64,000 bases of DNA from Porphyridium purpureum. Lineage: Eukaryota; Rhodophyta; Bangiophyceae; Porphyridiales; Porphyridiaceae. The notes under the pieces were generated by a model. That model searched no databases and was not told where the DNA came from. It saw nothing but the letters and a program-made list of their open reading frames with translations. Where the stretch lies: assembly GCA_008690995.1 (NCBI GenBank), contig VRMN01000013.1, positions 124,001 through 188,000 of the forward strand. The letters run 5' to 3'. Below, piece after piece: positions 43,838 through 53,594 of this stretch. Position numbers and translations under genes: made by a program. How positions within the stretch are numbered: position 1 is the first letter of the stretch; every line of letters begins with the position of its first letter.

Positions 43838-46771
43838 TTACTTGGCGAGCTTGTGGACAGAGCGTTCGTGCCGCGCGAGCTTGGATTTGAGCGTGAACGC
43901 AAAGCCGCAGATCGCGCACACGTGGTTGCGCGTGGCCACATGCACGATCTGCATGTGCTGCCGCATGTTGCTGCGCGTCGTGAACGTGCGCTCGCACGTC
44001 GGACACGCATGCAGCTGCGCGCCACCGCCGCGGACCTTTCCCGTGGCGCCACTGCTCGCAGCGCCGCCGCCACCACCCCCGCCGCTGGATGTCCCCATGA
44101 CCGGCTCCGTGTACGCATCCACATCGACTCCACCTTCCGCGCCGCTGTGGTCCTGGTCGCGCTCATGAGCTCTGGCAACCTTCCTTGACCGCTTGGCCTG
44201 CGCTTTGCCCTCGCTCACATTGACGCCAAAGAAGCGCACACCACTATGTCCAGAATTTCCCAATATCTCGTTCGTCCCGTTACCAGGCATGCTTGGAGGG
44301 ATAGATATAAACGAGTTATTAACTGCCCCCAAGGACGCGTCGTCGTTGCCCGGTGGCAACGGCCCACGCCGCGACGAATTTCCATGCCCAGCACTGAGCT
44401 CCACGGTCCCAAATAAGGCCAACCGACCGAAAGTTGGTACGTCATGTGCTTGAAAAGGCCGCGCAAACGATCCGAAGGATTGGGCTGCCGAGTCGGCGCG
44501 CGATTCTGTCCGTAGGATCGACGGCAGCAGAGGACTCCTCCCGGTCACATCCCGACTCCCACCGTTTGCGCCCAGCCACTCCACATCATTCATCGAACTG
44601 GTGCCATTCATCCACACCAACGGGGACGAGCTACGTTGTTGTTGCATGGGGTTAGGGGTATTGGCAAACATGGAGACGCTCCCCGCCCACCCGCTCGGGT
44701 CGTCTGGAGGCGACCCGCGCGTATCTTGCGATCCGATATTCGCTGGTGATACCGCTGTCTGAGCCTGGAGTACTGCTGCGTTTGGCCGCGCGGCGACGGG
44801 ATGTGTTCCCTTGCATGCACCACTAGTATTCAACACATGTGCACTAGCACCTTGGTCGCATGGAAACAAAGCCTCATTGTTTGGTCTGTCAAGTGGGCGT
44901 GAGAAACCCAGTAATGTGCTATGAAAGTCCTGCTCGTCGTCTGCGGTTTCCGGGTGCGTATTGCGCGGTGGACTTTTGGCTGCTTGACGATCCTGCGACA
45001 ACTGCACGTTGACAACGTTGTTCTGGCTTTGCCGCGGCGAAGCTGCCTGCGGTAGATTGGCCGAATGCACTTCGTCGTTGCCGCACGACTTTGATACATC
45101 TCGCGCAACGCGCTTCGCAGGGCGCTCGCATGCATCCGTAGGTACAAAATCGCAATCTCTTTCCTGTAAGAGGTCCTCGCGCTCGTACGGGAGCTTTGCG
45201 TCATCGACACGCTTGTCAAAGGACATTGCGTCGAGGGTCGACCCTTCTTCCATCTTGAGCGCGGCCTCACCTTGACACAGAATTGTGAGATTTGTGCTAC
45301 TCATATCTCGGACTGCCTTGACGACATCTTCCTTGCTATCTTCTTTACAAGCGTAGCCGGGGCCTGCTGCCGCGCTGCTGCATTTGGACGACACGTCACA
45401 CGACACGCTTCCTGCTGGCGCAATCAGCTCGTCACCAAGCTCTTCTATTCGTGCACGAGCAGGTATAGAGGTTCCCAGCTTCCTGCGCCTGATACGGTCC
45501 AACACCTCCTCACGCGCGTCACTTGCTGAGTCGGATCCTGTTGCACAACTACTGCTACCCTCCACGCTCGTTGAATGCGCGACATTTGAGTCTGTTATTA
45601 CGTTGCGCGACACGCCCAAATATTTCTCCGAAACATACTGGAAAAACTGCGAGCTTACCAGTTGCGTGTTGGCAAAGCCGTGCCAGCCAAAAACCATGCG
45701 CACGTACACTTTCTCCTCACCCACTTTGACGCCATTGCCTTTGAACAGCTCGACCTTCATACTGCATACCTCATTTCTTCTCGCCAGGAGCCTCCGCGTG
45801 TAGAACGACCAATTATCCAGTTGGCGAGATGATGAGCCGGTCACGTGCTGCAGCTGATTTTCTATAAAGTCTGCCTTGGGTGCCTGTTGCCGTTGATTTC
45901 TGAACGTTTCGGAGCACATGCACGCTTCCATGTTTCGGAATGAGCAAAATTGACATGTACTCGCCTGCACGAAATCGAAAAAGTTGGCCTTCATGAGTAC
46001 CTTATTGGGCACGCACCTCGGACTTGACTGTGCGAACCAATAGTAGCAGCCACTAAACGCGCCATCGCAGGTCATGCGGCGTACTTCGATGACAGACTCA
46101 CCGTTGGAGTACCACGTAAACAGCAAGAGCCGCTGTTCGCCTTCGTACACGCCCATGACGAAACGGCGTACGCCGGCAGGTTTGGCGTCCGCGCTGATTG
46201 GGAATTGGACGTGCCGATCCACCTGGAAAAAAATACCAAACCAAAAATTCTTGTACGCGTGAAGTGGGATCATGAGCCCGCGCATAATAACGCCATTTCT
46301 CGCGCTGGCGCCCTTGCCATTTTTGCCTTCGCTCGAAGTAGGGCCCGGCGCGGCGTCCATCGAGCGCTCGCCCGGCTTTTCTTCTGAGCCGCTCGACTCG
46401 GACTTCATCGCGTCCAGCTTCTTGTGGAGCATGGGTTGATTGGACGAGTTCACGCCCGTTCCGACGTCCGCGCTGGCCAGCTTGCCGATGTCGCGGTCAA
46501 TGAGGTAGGTCACACTGATGGCCTTATTCACCTCATTGACGGCGAGCACTTCCGGCTGGAGCGCGTCGAGCGCCGAGTCGCGCGCGTTCTCAAAGTCGAG
46601 CTCTTCCACTGGCGTGCTGTTCTCGTCAGTGACACCCAACAGCCAAGACGCCACCGTGTGATTGCTCAGCACGTTGAGCAGGTACGCGTCCAGGTCTGGC
46701 CCGCGCCACTGGTCGCTCTGCGTTGCACCGGAAACGCCGCGCATCTCGCGTATCATTTCTTCACACACCAT
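43838..46771 (-). CDS. Large C2H2 zinc-finger protein, probable transcription factor
   Basis: A 977-residue protein ending in two C2H2 fingers: CPTCERTFTTRSNMRQHMQ (with the second His five residues on) and CAICGFAFTLKSKLARHER. The nuclear-type basic cluster KRSRKVARAHERDQ lies before them. The N-terminal third (about residues 25-430) seems folded, with HVQFPISADAKPAGVRRFVM, LLLFTWYSNGESVIEVRRM, CQFCSFRNMEACMC and a WHGFANTQLVSSQFF block; I recognise no family for it. The middle is Ser/Asn-rich and disordered. The start was put at ATG 46771 (MVCEEMIREM); ATG 46948 would add 59 Arg/Gly-rich residues that look like translated leader. Confidence 0.75.
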   Translation of the reverse strand: MVCEEMIREMRGVSGATQSDQWRGPDLDAYLLNVLSNHTVASWLLGVTDENSTPVEELDFENARDSALDALQPEVLAVNEVNKAISVTYLIDRDIGKLASADVGTGVNSSNQPMLHKKLDAMKSESSGSEEKPGERSMDAAPGPTSSEGKNGKGASARNGVIMRGLMIPLHAYKNFWFGIFFQVDRHVQFPISADAKPAGVRRFVMGVYEGEQRLLLFTWYSNGESVIEVRRMTCDGAFSGCYYWFAQSSPRCVPNKVLMKANFFDFVQASTCQFCSFRNMEACMCSETFRNQRQQAPKADFIENQLQHVTGSSSRQLDNWSFYTRRLLARRNEVCSMKVELFKGNGVKVGEEKVYVRMVFGWHGFANTQLVSSQFFQYVSEKYLGVSRNVITDSNVAHSTSVEGSSSCATGSDSASDAREEVLDRIRRRKLGTSIPARARIEELGDELIAPAGSVSCDVSSKCSSAAAGPGYACKEDSKEDVVKAVRDMSSTNLTILCQGEAALKMEEGSTLDAMSFDKRVDDAKLPYEREDLLQERDCDFVPTDACERPAKRVARDVSKSCGNDEVHSANLPQAASPRQSQNNVVNVQLSQDRQAAKSPPRNTHPETADDEQDFHSTLLGFSRPLDRPNNEALFPCDQGASAHVLNTSGACKGTHPVAARPNAAVLQAQTAVSPANIGSQDTRGSPPDDPSGWAGSVSMFANTPNPMQQQRSSSPLVWMNGTSSMNDVEWLGANGGSRDVTGRSPLLPSILRTESRADSAAQSFGSFARPFQAHDVPTFGRLALFGTVELSAGHGNSSRRGPLPPGNDDASLGAVNNSFISIPPSMPGNGTNEILGNSGHSGVRFFGVNVSEGKAQAKRSRKVARAHERDQDHSGAEGGVDVDAYTEPVMGTSSGGGGGGGAASSGATGKVRGGGAQLHACPTCERTFTTRSNMRQHMQIVHVATRNHVCAICGFAFTLKSKLARHERSVHKLAK

Positions 46772-49389
46772 CGTGAACGACCACACTCGCCGCCACCTCC
46801 GCGCCCATGAATCCGCGCGAACGCCCGCGCGCGCTCCGCTCGTACCTCGTCGCCGTCCGACGCACGCCCACCCACCCGCCCGCCGCCCTTCTGCGCGCGC
46901 GCAGCTCACCCCACCGCCCGCTGCCGTTTCCTCTCCCCGTCTGCCCATCCGCTGCCCGTAGCCACCACGCGCTCTGCACGCACTCGCATCCAGCCGCTCC
47001 ACCTTACCAGTTGCGCCTTGTGCACTACGCCACGTAGACGTTTGCTCTCCCTCCCTTTTCTACCTTGGAACACCGTCTGCGCGTTTTCTCCCCGCTCCTA
47101 CATGACAAGGCTGGTCAAAACTGCAATTCTTCGAGTCTGCCTATCAGTAGATCAACGCCGACCGGTGAATTGACCCCTTTCTTCGCCGAGTGGGCGCTTG
47201 CGCCTGAACGGAAAGCTCGAACTTCGTACCACGCGATTTTATTCTCACCCACTAGTGCCCTTCCTTCTGGAAAGGCAACGAGCTAGATCTGCCGGTTTTC
47301 TCTCACGTCCTTTGGCAGCCCACAAAGGTGCAGGTGTTTTCGTACTCCGCTGGTGAGACTTGCGCGTCATTGTAGCGGCCATCCCAACCTCATACCGGGC
47401 GTGATCACGCGCTTTCGATGCCTGCGCGTCACGGCGCTCGCGTGGCACCCTTGCACTGCATTCGCGCCCTCCAGTGCCTGACATTGCCGCTCCGGTGCCT
47501 CCTAAACGGCCCCCCCAAAGTTCCTCTTATCTCTCTCACACTGCTCTGCTTGCGTCGCTCGAGATGTTAGCTTGAGTCGTCCGACAAGATTGGGCTCAGG
47601 CAAGCCCAGTGCGCAGTCTTACATTGTGCTTTCTTAGGATAGCAATGCTCGGGGTTTTCAAGACGGGACGGTGAGATTCTGCAAAACGCTGTGTGCACCC
47701 GCGACCCAAACTCTAGGAAAACACACGAAATTCCAATCCTCCGAGCCGACCGCCCTTTCTCGTGCGACTAGATGGCTCCGAACATTTACATACTCGTCCA
47801 TGCCAAACTTCAAAGGAATGGAGTTCAACATTCGCCAGTTTCGTGGCTATTCCGACCACGCCCGGAGCGTTTCTGTATGCCTGCTAGATCCTTGCTGCAA
47901 TCATGTTGGATTCCTGTCAAAGCGTCTCTGGATCTTGGGCGGCGCCTTGTAGGCGCGTTGTCATTCCTGACCCTGCTGTCTTTAACGCTGGCGCTTTCCC
48001 CACAGCAATGTAAAGGCACGGAGACGCGCAAGCAAGCCTCGGAGTGAAGACCAGGCAGGAAGTGAACGAGAACAAGAAGAGGGAAAAGGAAACTGCTAAA
48101 AGACCCTGAAAGCATCTGGGTTTGGTAGTCTCAGGTCCGGGCTGGCAGAAGCAAAGAGAGAAAATTGTCCTCTCCACCCGGACTGTTTTCTGTCTCATTT
48201 TCATACCGGATTCCACGGAGAGCGCTTACGAGCGACCACATGAAAAGACGCAGCGCATCCCATGCGCAAAGCCGAGTTTAAACAGTGTGACTGCAATTCC
48301 ACACAGTCAACTGACGACAATGAAGCAGGGTTGACATGGTGAAAGACCGGACAAGACATAGAAGAACCTTACGAAATTGTGCTCACTTGATGCGCGATTG
48401 TCAAACTCCCAGCAACCGCACAGTGTCTTCATTCGCGGCATGTCTATATTTCATGATTCACGCAGCAGGCTCGCGTCATTCAGCACATCCTGGTGACCAT
48501 TTTGACCGCGTCCCGATGCGTGCAAACTAAAGTCTGACGTCCAGGATTTTACAATTTGACATTGTTTTTCTGGCAACCCGCGGTAGCCCTGTTTGAGAGA
48601 ACAAGAGTCTGGCTTCCGACGTCGGGCGGCTACCGCTCTTTCTTGTCTAGGCGGTCCTCTGTTGGATATGCTGGACTTTCCTTGGTACCAAATAATCTCC
48701 TCAAAAATACATTCTTCACCGAATCACAGTCTCGTCTGCTGGACCGGCGCGTAGCCAGCCTGTATTTTATACTGGGCACCTGGGCTTCTCGCCGTGGTAC
48801 GGCTGTGTATATCTAGCCACAGCACGGAAACAGTCCCTTCGAGCCTGTTCATTGCACCTTGCGCTATCTACCAAGCCTCCATGTGCAAGGTGAGGTTTCC
48901 GGTCCTGCGCAGCACTCACGCTGCTCCCTATTCTGTACCGCACACCAGGCGGTTACAGAGCATCTCAATGTGCGCGGCTTTGGATGCTGCGAGCCCGCCT
49001 CTACGTTGCCTGACCTCGTCTGCTGCGCCGAGAGACGTCATCCGAAGAAAGCCATCGCACCGTTCCTCTCCCCGACCAACTCTGCCCTGCGCAATCCTCT
49101 GCCCCACGCAGTCACATAATTCCGCTCGTGGAAATCAACCGTGTCACCACCACCATTTGGCTACCCTTACTCCCCAACCGCGACCAATGCAGGATTCGTA
49201 AGCACCCGCGTCCACCCACCCACCCACCCACCCACCCACGCACGCGCGATGCCTGCAGCGTGCATACAAGCGGCCATCTCCGCTCACGACATCCGCTCCA
49301 CAAACTGGTTTACCTCCCCAGCCACTTCCCTTATCGGTCCGGTTCATTCGTTGCGCATCCCGCCCCTCAAAGAAACAACACGCATGTGC
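46772..49389. other. Gene-poor stretch, no convincing CDS
   Basis: After the C/G-rich leader of the zinc-finger gene (to about 47000), ~2.4 kb hold only short frames on both strands, none recognisable. GC seems lower than in the flanking genes between about 47.6 and 48.8 kb. There are no terminal repeats, transposase motifs or promoter-word clusters. Its appearance is like the 4.2-7.0 kb stretch. It may be decayed sequence or long spacer. Confidence 0.5.
49213..49245. repeat. CCCA microsatellite
   Basis: A run of six to seven CCCA/CACC units followed by CACGCACGCGCG. No coding role is apparent. Confidence 0.8.
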
Positions 49390-50405
49390 CACCACCAACA
49401 CTGTACCGCTCGGAATTTCTACATCAAAACGCCCCGAATTCAATAGACAACCCCTCCCCACCACCACCATCACTATGACTGTTACTAGTTGTGTGCTCTC
49501 CGTTCCACAAGAACGAACGACAACATGCCACACAACACAACCGACGTGGCGCGATGTATGACGCACGCGCGTTCTACTGGAAAGCGGTTATTTGTCGCTG
49601 GACGGACGCACGCGCGCAGAGGCGCGAGCACGTGGCGGTTCGGTTTGGCGTGCCGCGCCGGCTTTAACTGCGCCGCGCAGCTGGCTATAGTAAAACGGAG
49701 TGGTTTGGGCAGGGGATGCGCGACGGATGGTCGAAACCGGTAAGGCGGTAAGGCTGGTGCCTGAAGGTCAGCCATGGCAGCAGCTGTAACGAGCTTGAGC
49801 AGCTTCCGAGTGTCGTAAGCGTTGGTGCATGCTGATGGTTTATGCATGCTTCCATGCATGCGCCCGGGCGTCGGTCTGAACACGGCATGCGAGGGCGGAT
49901 GAACCGTTTCGGCAGGGAGACAAGCTGCACGGTCGGTTGGTTGGTGCTGCCCTGCTGCGGCGTGACTTTGGCACAGTCGCACGTCGAGCAGTGCGTGCGT
50001 GAGCCACAACGGGCAACAGAATGTGCGGAATCGACGTCGACAAGGACGCTGCATGGAGATGAGCCGCGCGACGCTTCGCGCGCAGCGACGCTGGTTGCGG
50101 CTCAGCCGCACAAGGCGCGCCAGATGCAGTCGGAGATGATGCGGCGCGGCGTTCATGCAGGAGCGTGCGCTGAGCCCGCGAGGGCGCAGCGTCTGAGCAT
50201 GGAATGGGAAGGCAGACGTGTTTGCATACGCGGCGCAGATGCAGACTTAGATTGCGCACAGCGTGCCGCCGCCCGCTGTTGACGAGGCGCACCGCTCGCG
50301 CCGTTCCCCAGCCGACTCGCACACGTCAGGCACACCCAAGACGCCCAACAGCGCTCTGAGCTGGACCGAGAGACGGAAGCGCGAGGCAAGGCGCTGCAAG
50401 GCGCG
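49390..50405 (+). promoter_or_regulatory. Probable promoter and 5' region of the acyltransferase-3 gene
   Basis: CACTGTACCG near 49398 and octamers CCGGTAAG-GCGGTAAG (49738-49753) are the promoter words found elsewhere. The acyltransferase frame is open back to a stop at 50280 but has no ATG near its start, so an upstream exon is likely. One possible first exon is 49774-49814 (ATG plus 13 codons and two bases, then GTAAGC), which could join acceptors ending at 50311 or 50329 in frame. This is inference; no transcript is available. Confidence 0.3.
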
Positions 50406-53400
50406 GTGCAGGATTCGCAGCCAGCGCTGTACGCGGCAGACAATGACCCTGCCGCCGCCGGGCCGCATGACCCATCTGACGGCATCCGGTTCCTGGCACT
50501 GTGGGGCGCTTCTGTCTACCTTTCCGGCGTATTGATGTCCGTGGTACCTGGCGTGGACATGTTCTTCGCACTGTCTGCTCTCTATTCCGGGAAAATCGTG
50601 CGCGAAATAGAGGAAGGATCCTTCTCGTTCGTGAAGTTTTACAGAAGACGATTCTGGCGCTTGTACCCGAGTAGTCTGTTCACAACGGCAGGCGTCCTTG
50701 CCACCGCCATGTACGTCTACTCGGGAGAGCTGCTCGTAGGAACAGGAGAGAGCGCGGTGGCCAGCTCGGCGTGCGTTGCGAACATGTACTTTAATGCACA
50801 CGACAGCTATTGGGATTCGGGCTCGGAACTGAAGCCTCTGCTGCATAATTGGTCCTTGTCCGTAGAGGAGCAGTTTTATCTGATATGGCCGGCTGTGATA
50901 ACGATCGCCGCTCGGGTCATGCGAATGCCGAGTAAGATGGTGTGGTCCATCTTCTTTGCCAGCGTGTCCCTCGTGTCCTTCATGTGGACATGCAGGTTCG
51001 AGTCCGTGAATCCAACGGGCGCATTCTTTCTCCTTCCGGCACGTGTTTATCAACTTTCATGCGGCGCCGCGCTCATGGGAGTCTACGACCGCGTTCAACG
51101 GAAGCAGGGTTTCTCGGTCGAGTTGATAAGCTTGTCCGCCTTGCTTGTGTGCGTGCTTTCGTTTTTCATGGTTTCGAGCGGAGGTATGGAACAGGAAGCG
51201 TCTTCCCTGTCGAGCCTCCGCGCGTTACCCGCGCTAGTCGCAACGTTGGTCCTAAAAGCGTTGCCGCGCTCCTTCGTTTGCCGATATGTGCTGAGCCACC
51301 GCTCGATCGCGTTTCTTGGCAGCATGACATACACGCTCTACTTGGTCCACTGGCCAATCGAGGTGTTTGTTACTTTCATCTCATACACAAACGAAACGCT
51401 GCAGCGGGCCAACTTGCTGACGGTCAAACTTCTTCTCACCGCCGTGCTCGGAGCCTTGCAGTTCTGGCTAGTAGAGAAGCGCTTCCGTCCTCTTGGCGAG
51501 CGACAAGTGAGTTGCCAGCGCTGGATCCTCATGGGTATTGCTACAAACCTCGTCATGACAGTAGCTGTCTTTGGGGTTATCTGGGCGGGAAAGAACGACG
51601 CTATGCTGAACTTTGGCTCCCACCACGAAATGGAGGCAGTGCAGGGTATTGTCGCGAACTCTACCGCTGGTCAGCACCATGACATGCACATGGGTAGTCT
51701 TGATGCACTGAGCACTGATCTTTCCACCTCGCAGTCCCATTCTTCATTGGGTGAGCATGGAGAACTGCAAAGGACTCACAACATTTCAGGACATGCTGCC
51801 TCAAGAGACGGCGAGAACCTGTCAGGTGCAATAAGCATCGCATCGAAAAACGAAGAAGCCGATAGGAAAGCCAAAGAAGAGGCTGAAAGAAAGGCCAAGG
51901 AGGAAGTTGAGCGGAAGGCCAAGGAAGAGGCCGAGCGGAAGGCCAAGGAAGAGGCCGAGCGGAAGGCCAAGGAAGAGGCCGAGCGGAAGGCCAAGGAAGA
52001 GGCCGAGCGGAAAGCCAAGGAAGAGGCCGAGCGGAAAGCCAAGGAAGAGGCCGAGAGAAAGGCCAAGGAAGAGGCCGAGCGGAAAGCCAAGGGAGAGGCT
52101 GAGAGAAAGGCCAAAGAAGAGGCCGAGCGGAAAGCCAAGGGAGAGGCTGAGAGAAAGGCCAAGGAAGAAGCTGAGAGAAGGGCCAAGGAGGAAGCTGAGC
52201 GGAAAGCCAAGGAAGAGGCTGAGCGGAAAGCCAAGGAAGAGGCTGAGCGGAAAGCCAAGGAAGAAGCTGAGCGGAAAGCCAAGGAAGAGGCTGACAGAAA
52301 AGCGAAAGAAGAGGCTGAGAAGAAGTCCAAGGAAGAGGCTGACAGAAAAGCCAAGGAAGAGGCCGAGCGGAAAGCCAAGGAAGAGGCTGACAGAAAAGCG
52401 AAAGAAGAGGCTACCAATAACGGAGGCCAGGCTGGTGGAGCCCAACATGGTCAAGCCGAGCGAGCAGAATATACCGGGCAAGACCGTCGCAGACTTATTC
52501 AGGCGATGCGAAATGCTCTTCGAGCTTATCCTGAAGGTAAGGTGAACGAGCATTTTCCACCGAAAAGGTGGATTACGGACGATGATAGCGAAGCACAGTG
52601 GGCCGACGTGCGCACAGCGCTTGAGGAGGCTTTACCGATTCCGTTGTGGGGTGCCCTGCCCCGCAACGAGCTGTTCAGCATGTTGACTAATTGGAACTGG
52701 ATTCGGCAGTGGGCGCGTGTCGTGTTGTGGTGGTGCGAGATGGACGAGCCTGCCGTGCGTGGGGCCGATACGATTGCTGGTTTGCGGCCGTGCCGAGTTG
52801 GCTCGGCATCAGCCTCGCCACGCACGCTGCTTATAGGTGATTCGGAAGTTGGGTCCATCATGCCAGTTTTTTCATACGTGGGCAAGCAGTTCGACACTGC
52901 CGTGTGGACCATTAGCAGTGTGGCCTGCCGAATGGGTTTTGCAAGTCAGCTACCCGACGCGACGGATTTGCAACATAACCCTCCCGTCCCCGGTGCCGTG
53001 CCCGGTACGTACGCGTGCAAGCTCGCCACGCTCGCGGCACGAAAAGCTGTCGACGCGTTGCCGCGGAACAGCCTGGTCATTTTCCATTTGAAGTCAAACC
53101 AGCTTGGTAGCCCCGGTGCGATGGAGCTCTACGGTGAAGAGGTTGAGTACCTGCGCACTCGGGGCTTGCGCATCGCGTGGATTGGCCCGCTGCCGTGGAA
53201 GAAAGGACCGGGAAAATGCCAGGTTCGCTTGTGGCCACCTCCTGGCGACTGTGCTGAGCCAGCACCCGAAAACAGCTATCGCGACTATGTGCAGTCGCGC
53301 AAGTACATTGAGGACACTCTCAAGGTGCCGTATATTGACCTTGCCGATGCATTCCGCGTGCGGCCCGGTTCTGGTGAAAACAACTTCACATGGAGCGCAG

Positions 53401-53504
53401 ACGGCGCACCATTGTTCCGCGACGAGCTCCACATTAACTTTTACGGTGCGCTATTTGCGGTCAATCTAATAATTGACTTCTTCCAGCGCCACGTACTCTT
53501 ATAA
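50406..53504 (+). CDS. Acyltransferase-3 / charged-helix / SGNH-hydrolase fusion (5' end unresolved)
   Basis: About 1030 residues. Part 1 (to ~385) is an acyltransferase-3 membrane domain of the OafA/OatA type: DGIRFLALW, VPGVDMFFALSALYSG, FYRRRFWRLYPSSLF and LLHNWSLSVEEQFYLIWPAV, with ~10 helices. The His that follows the first helix in this family is absent. Part 2 (~480-675) is about 24 repeats of EEAERKAK-type octapeptides, a likely single alpha-helix. Part 3 is an SGNH esterase-like domain with LLIGDSEVGS at its start and RDELHIN (Asp-x-x-His) at its end. Bacterial relatives O-acetylate cell-wall or exopolysaccharides, so a role on red-algal sulfated polysaccharide is plausible. The frame has no ATG at its beginning: 50406 is a GTG, the first in-frame ATG is 50535 and the frame is open back to 50283. 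An upstream exon is likely. Confidence 0.8.
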   Translation: MQDSQPALYAADNDPAAAGPHDPSDGIRFLALWGASVYLSGVLMSVVPGVDMFFALSALYSGKIVREIEEGSFSFVKFYRRRFWRLYPSSLFTTAGVLATAMYVYSGELLVGTGESAVASSACVANMYFNAHDSYWDSGSELKPLLHNWSLSVEEQFYLIWPAVITIAARVMRMPSKMVWSIFFASVSLVSFMWTCRFESVNPTGAFFLLPARVYQLSCGAALMGVYDRVQRKQGFSVELISLSALLVCVLSFFMVSSGGMEQEASSLSSLRALPALVATLVLKALPRSFVCRYVLSHRSIAFLGSMTYTLYLVHWPIEVFVTFISYTNETLQRANLLTVKLLLTAVLGALQFWLVEKRFRPLGERQVSCQRWILMGIATNLVMTVAVFGVIWAGKNDAMLNFGSHHEMEAVQGIVANSTAGQHHDMHMGSLDALSTDLSTSQSHSSLGEHGELQRTHNISGHAASRDGENLSGAISIASKNEEADRKAKEEAERKAKEEVERKAKEEAERKAKEEAERKAKEEAERKAKEEAERKAKEEAERKAKEEAERKAKEEAERKAKGEAERKAKEEAERKAKGEAERKAKEEAERRAKEEAERKAKEEAERKAKEEAERKAKEEAERKAKEEADRKAKEEAEKKSKEEADRKAKEEAERKAKEEADRKAKEEATNNGGQAGGAQHGQAERAEYTGQDRRRLIQAMRNALRAYPEGKVNEHFPPKRWITDDDSEAQWADVRTALEEALPIPLWGALPRNELFSMLTNWNWIRQWARVVLWWCEMDEPAVRGADTIAGLRPCRVGSASASPRTLLIGDSEVGSIMPVFSYVGKQFDTAVWTISSVACRMGFASQLPDATDLQHNPPVPGAVPGTYACKLATLAARKAVDALPRNSLVIFHLKSNQLGSPGAMELYGEEVEYLRTRGLRIAWIGPLPWKKGPGKCQVRLWPPPGDCAEPAPENSYRDYVQSRKYIEDTLKVPYIDLADAFRVRPGSGENNFTWSADGAPLFRDELHINFYGALFAVNLIIDFFQRHVLL
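51852..52415 (+). repeat. 24-bp coding tandem array, about 24 units
   Basis: Tandem 24-bp units of the type GAGGCCGAGCGGAAAGCCAA plus GGAA, encoding Glu-Glu-Ala-Glu-Arg-Lys-Ala-Lys. Units differ mostly at silent positions (GCC/GCT, GAG/GAA), with occasional Gly, Asp or Ser changes, so the protein repeat is held more tightly than the DNA. Regular i to i+4 Glu-Lys/Arg pairs favour an isolated stiff helix. Confidence 0.92.
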
Positions 53505-53594
53505 TTATGACATGCAGTTAAAGTGCTCGCACATACTTAATACAGTGGTGTTATGCTTAGTTATAACCAGTGCGTGAACGTCAGCGACCCAACT

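Noticed and set aside
49485-50322. Minus-strand frames of 223 and 160 codons
   Set aside because: His/Arg/Pro-rich, no domain, and they overlap the likely 5' region of the acyltransferase gene.
51852-52415. CRISPR-like regular repeats
   Set aside because: Contiguous 24-bp coding units with no spacers, inside an open frame of a eukaryotic gene.
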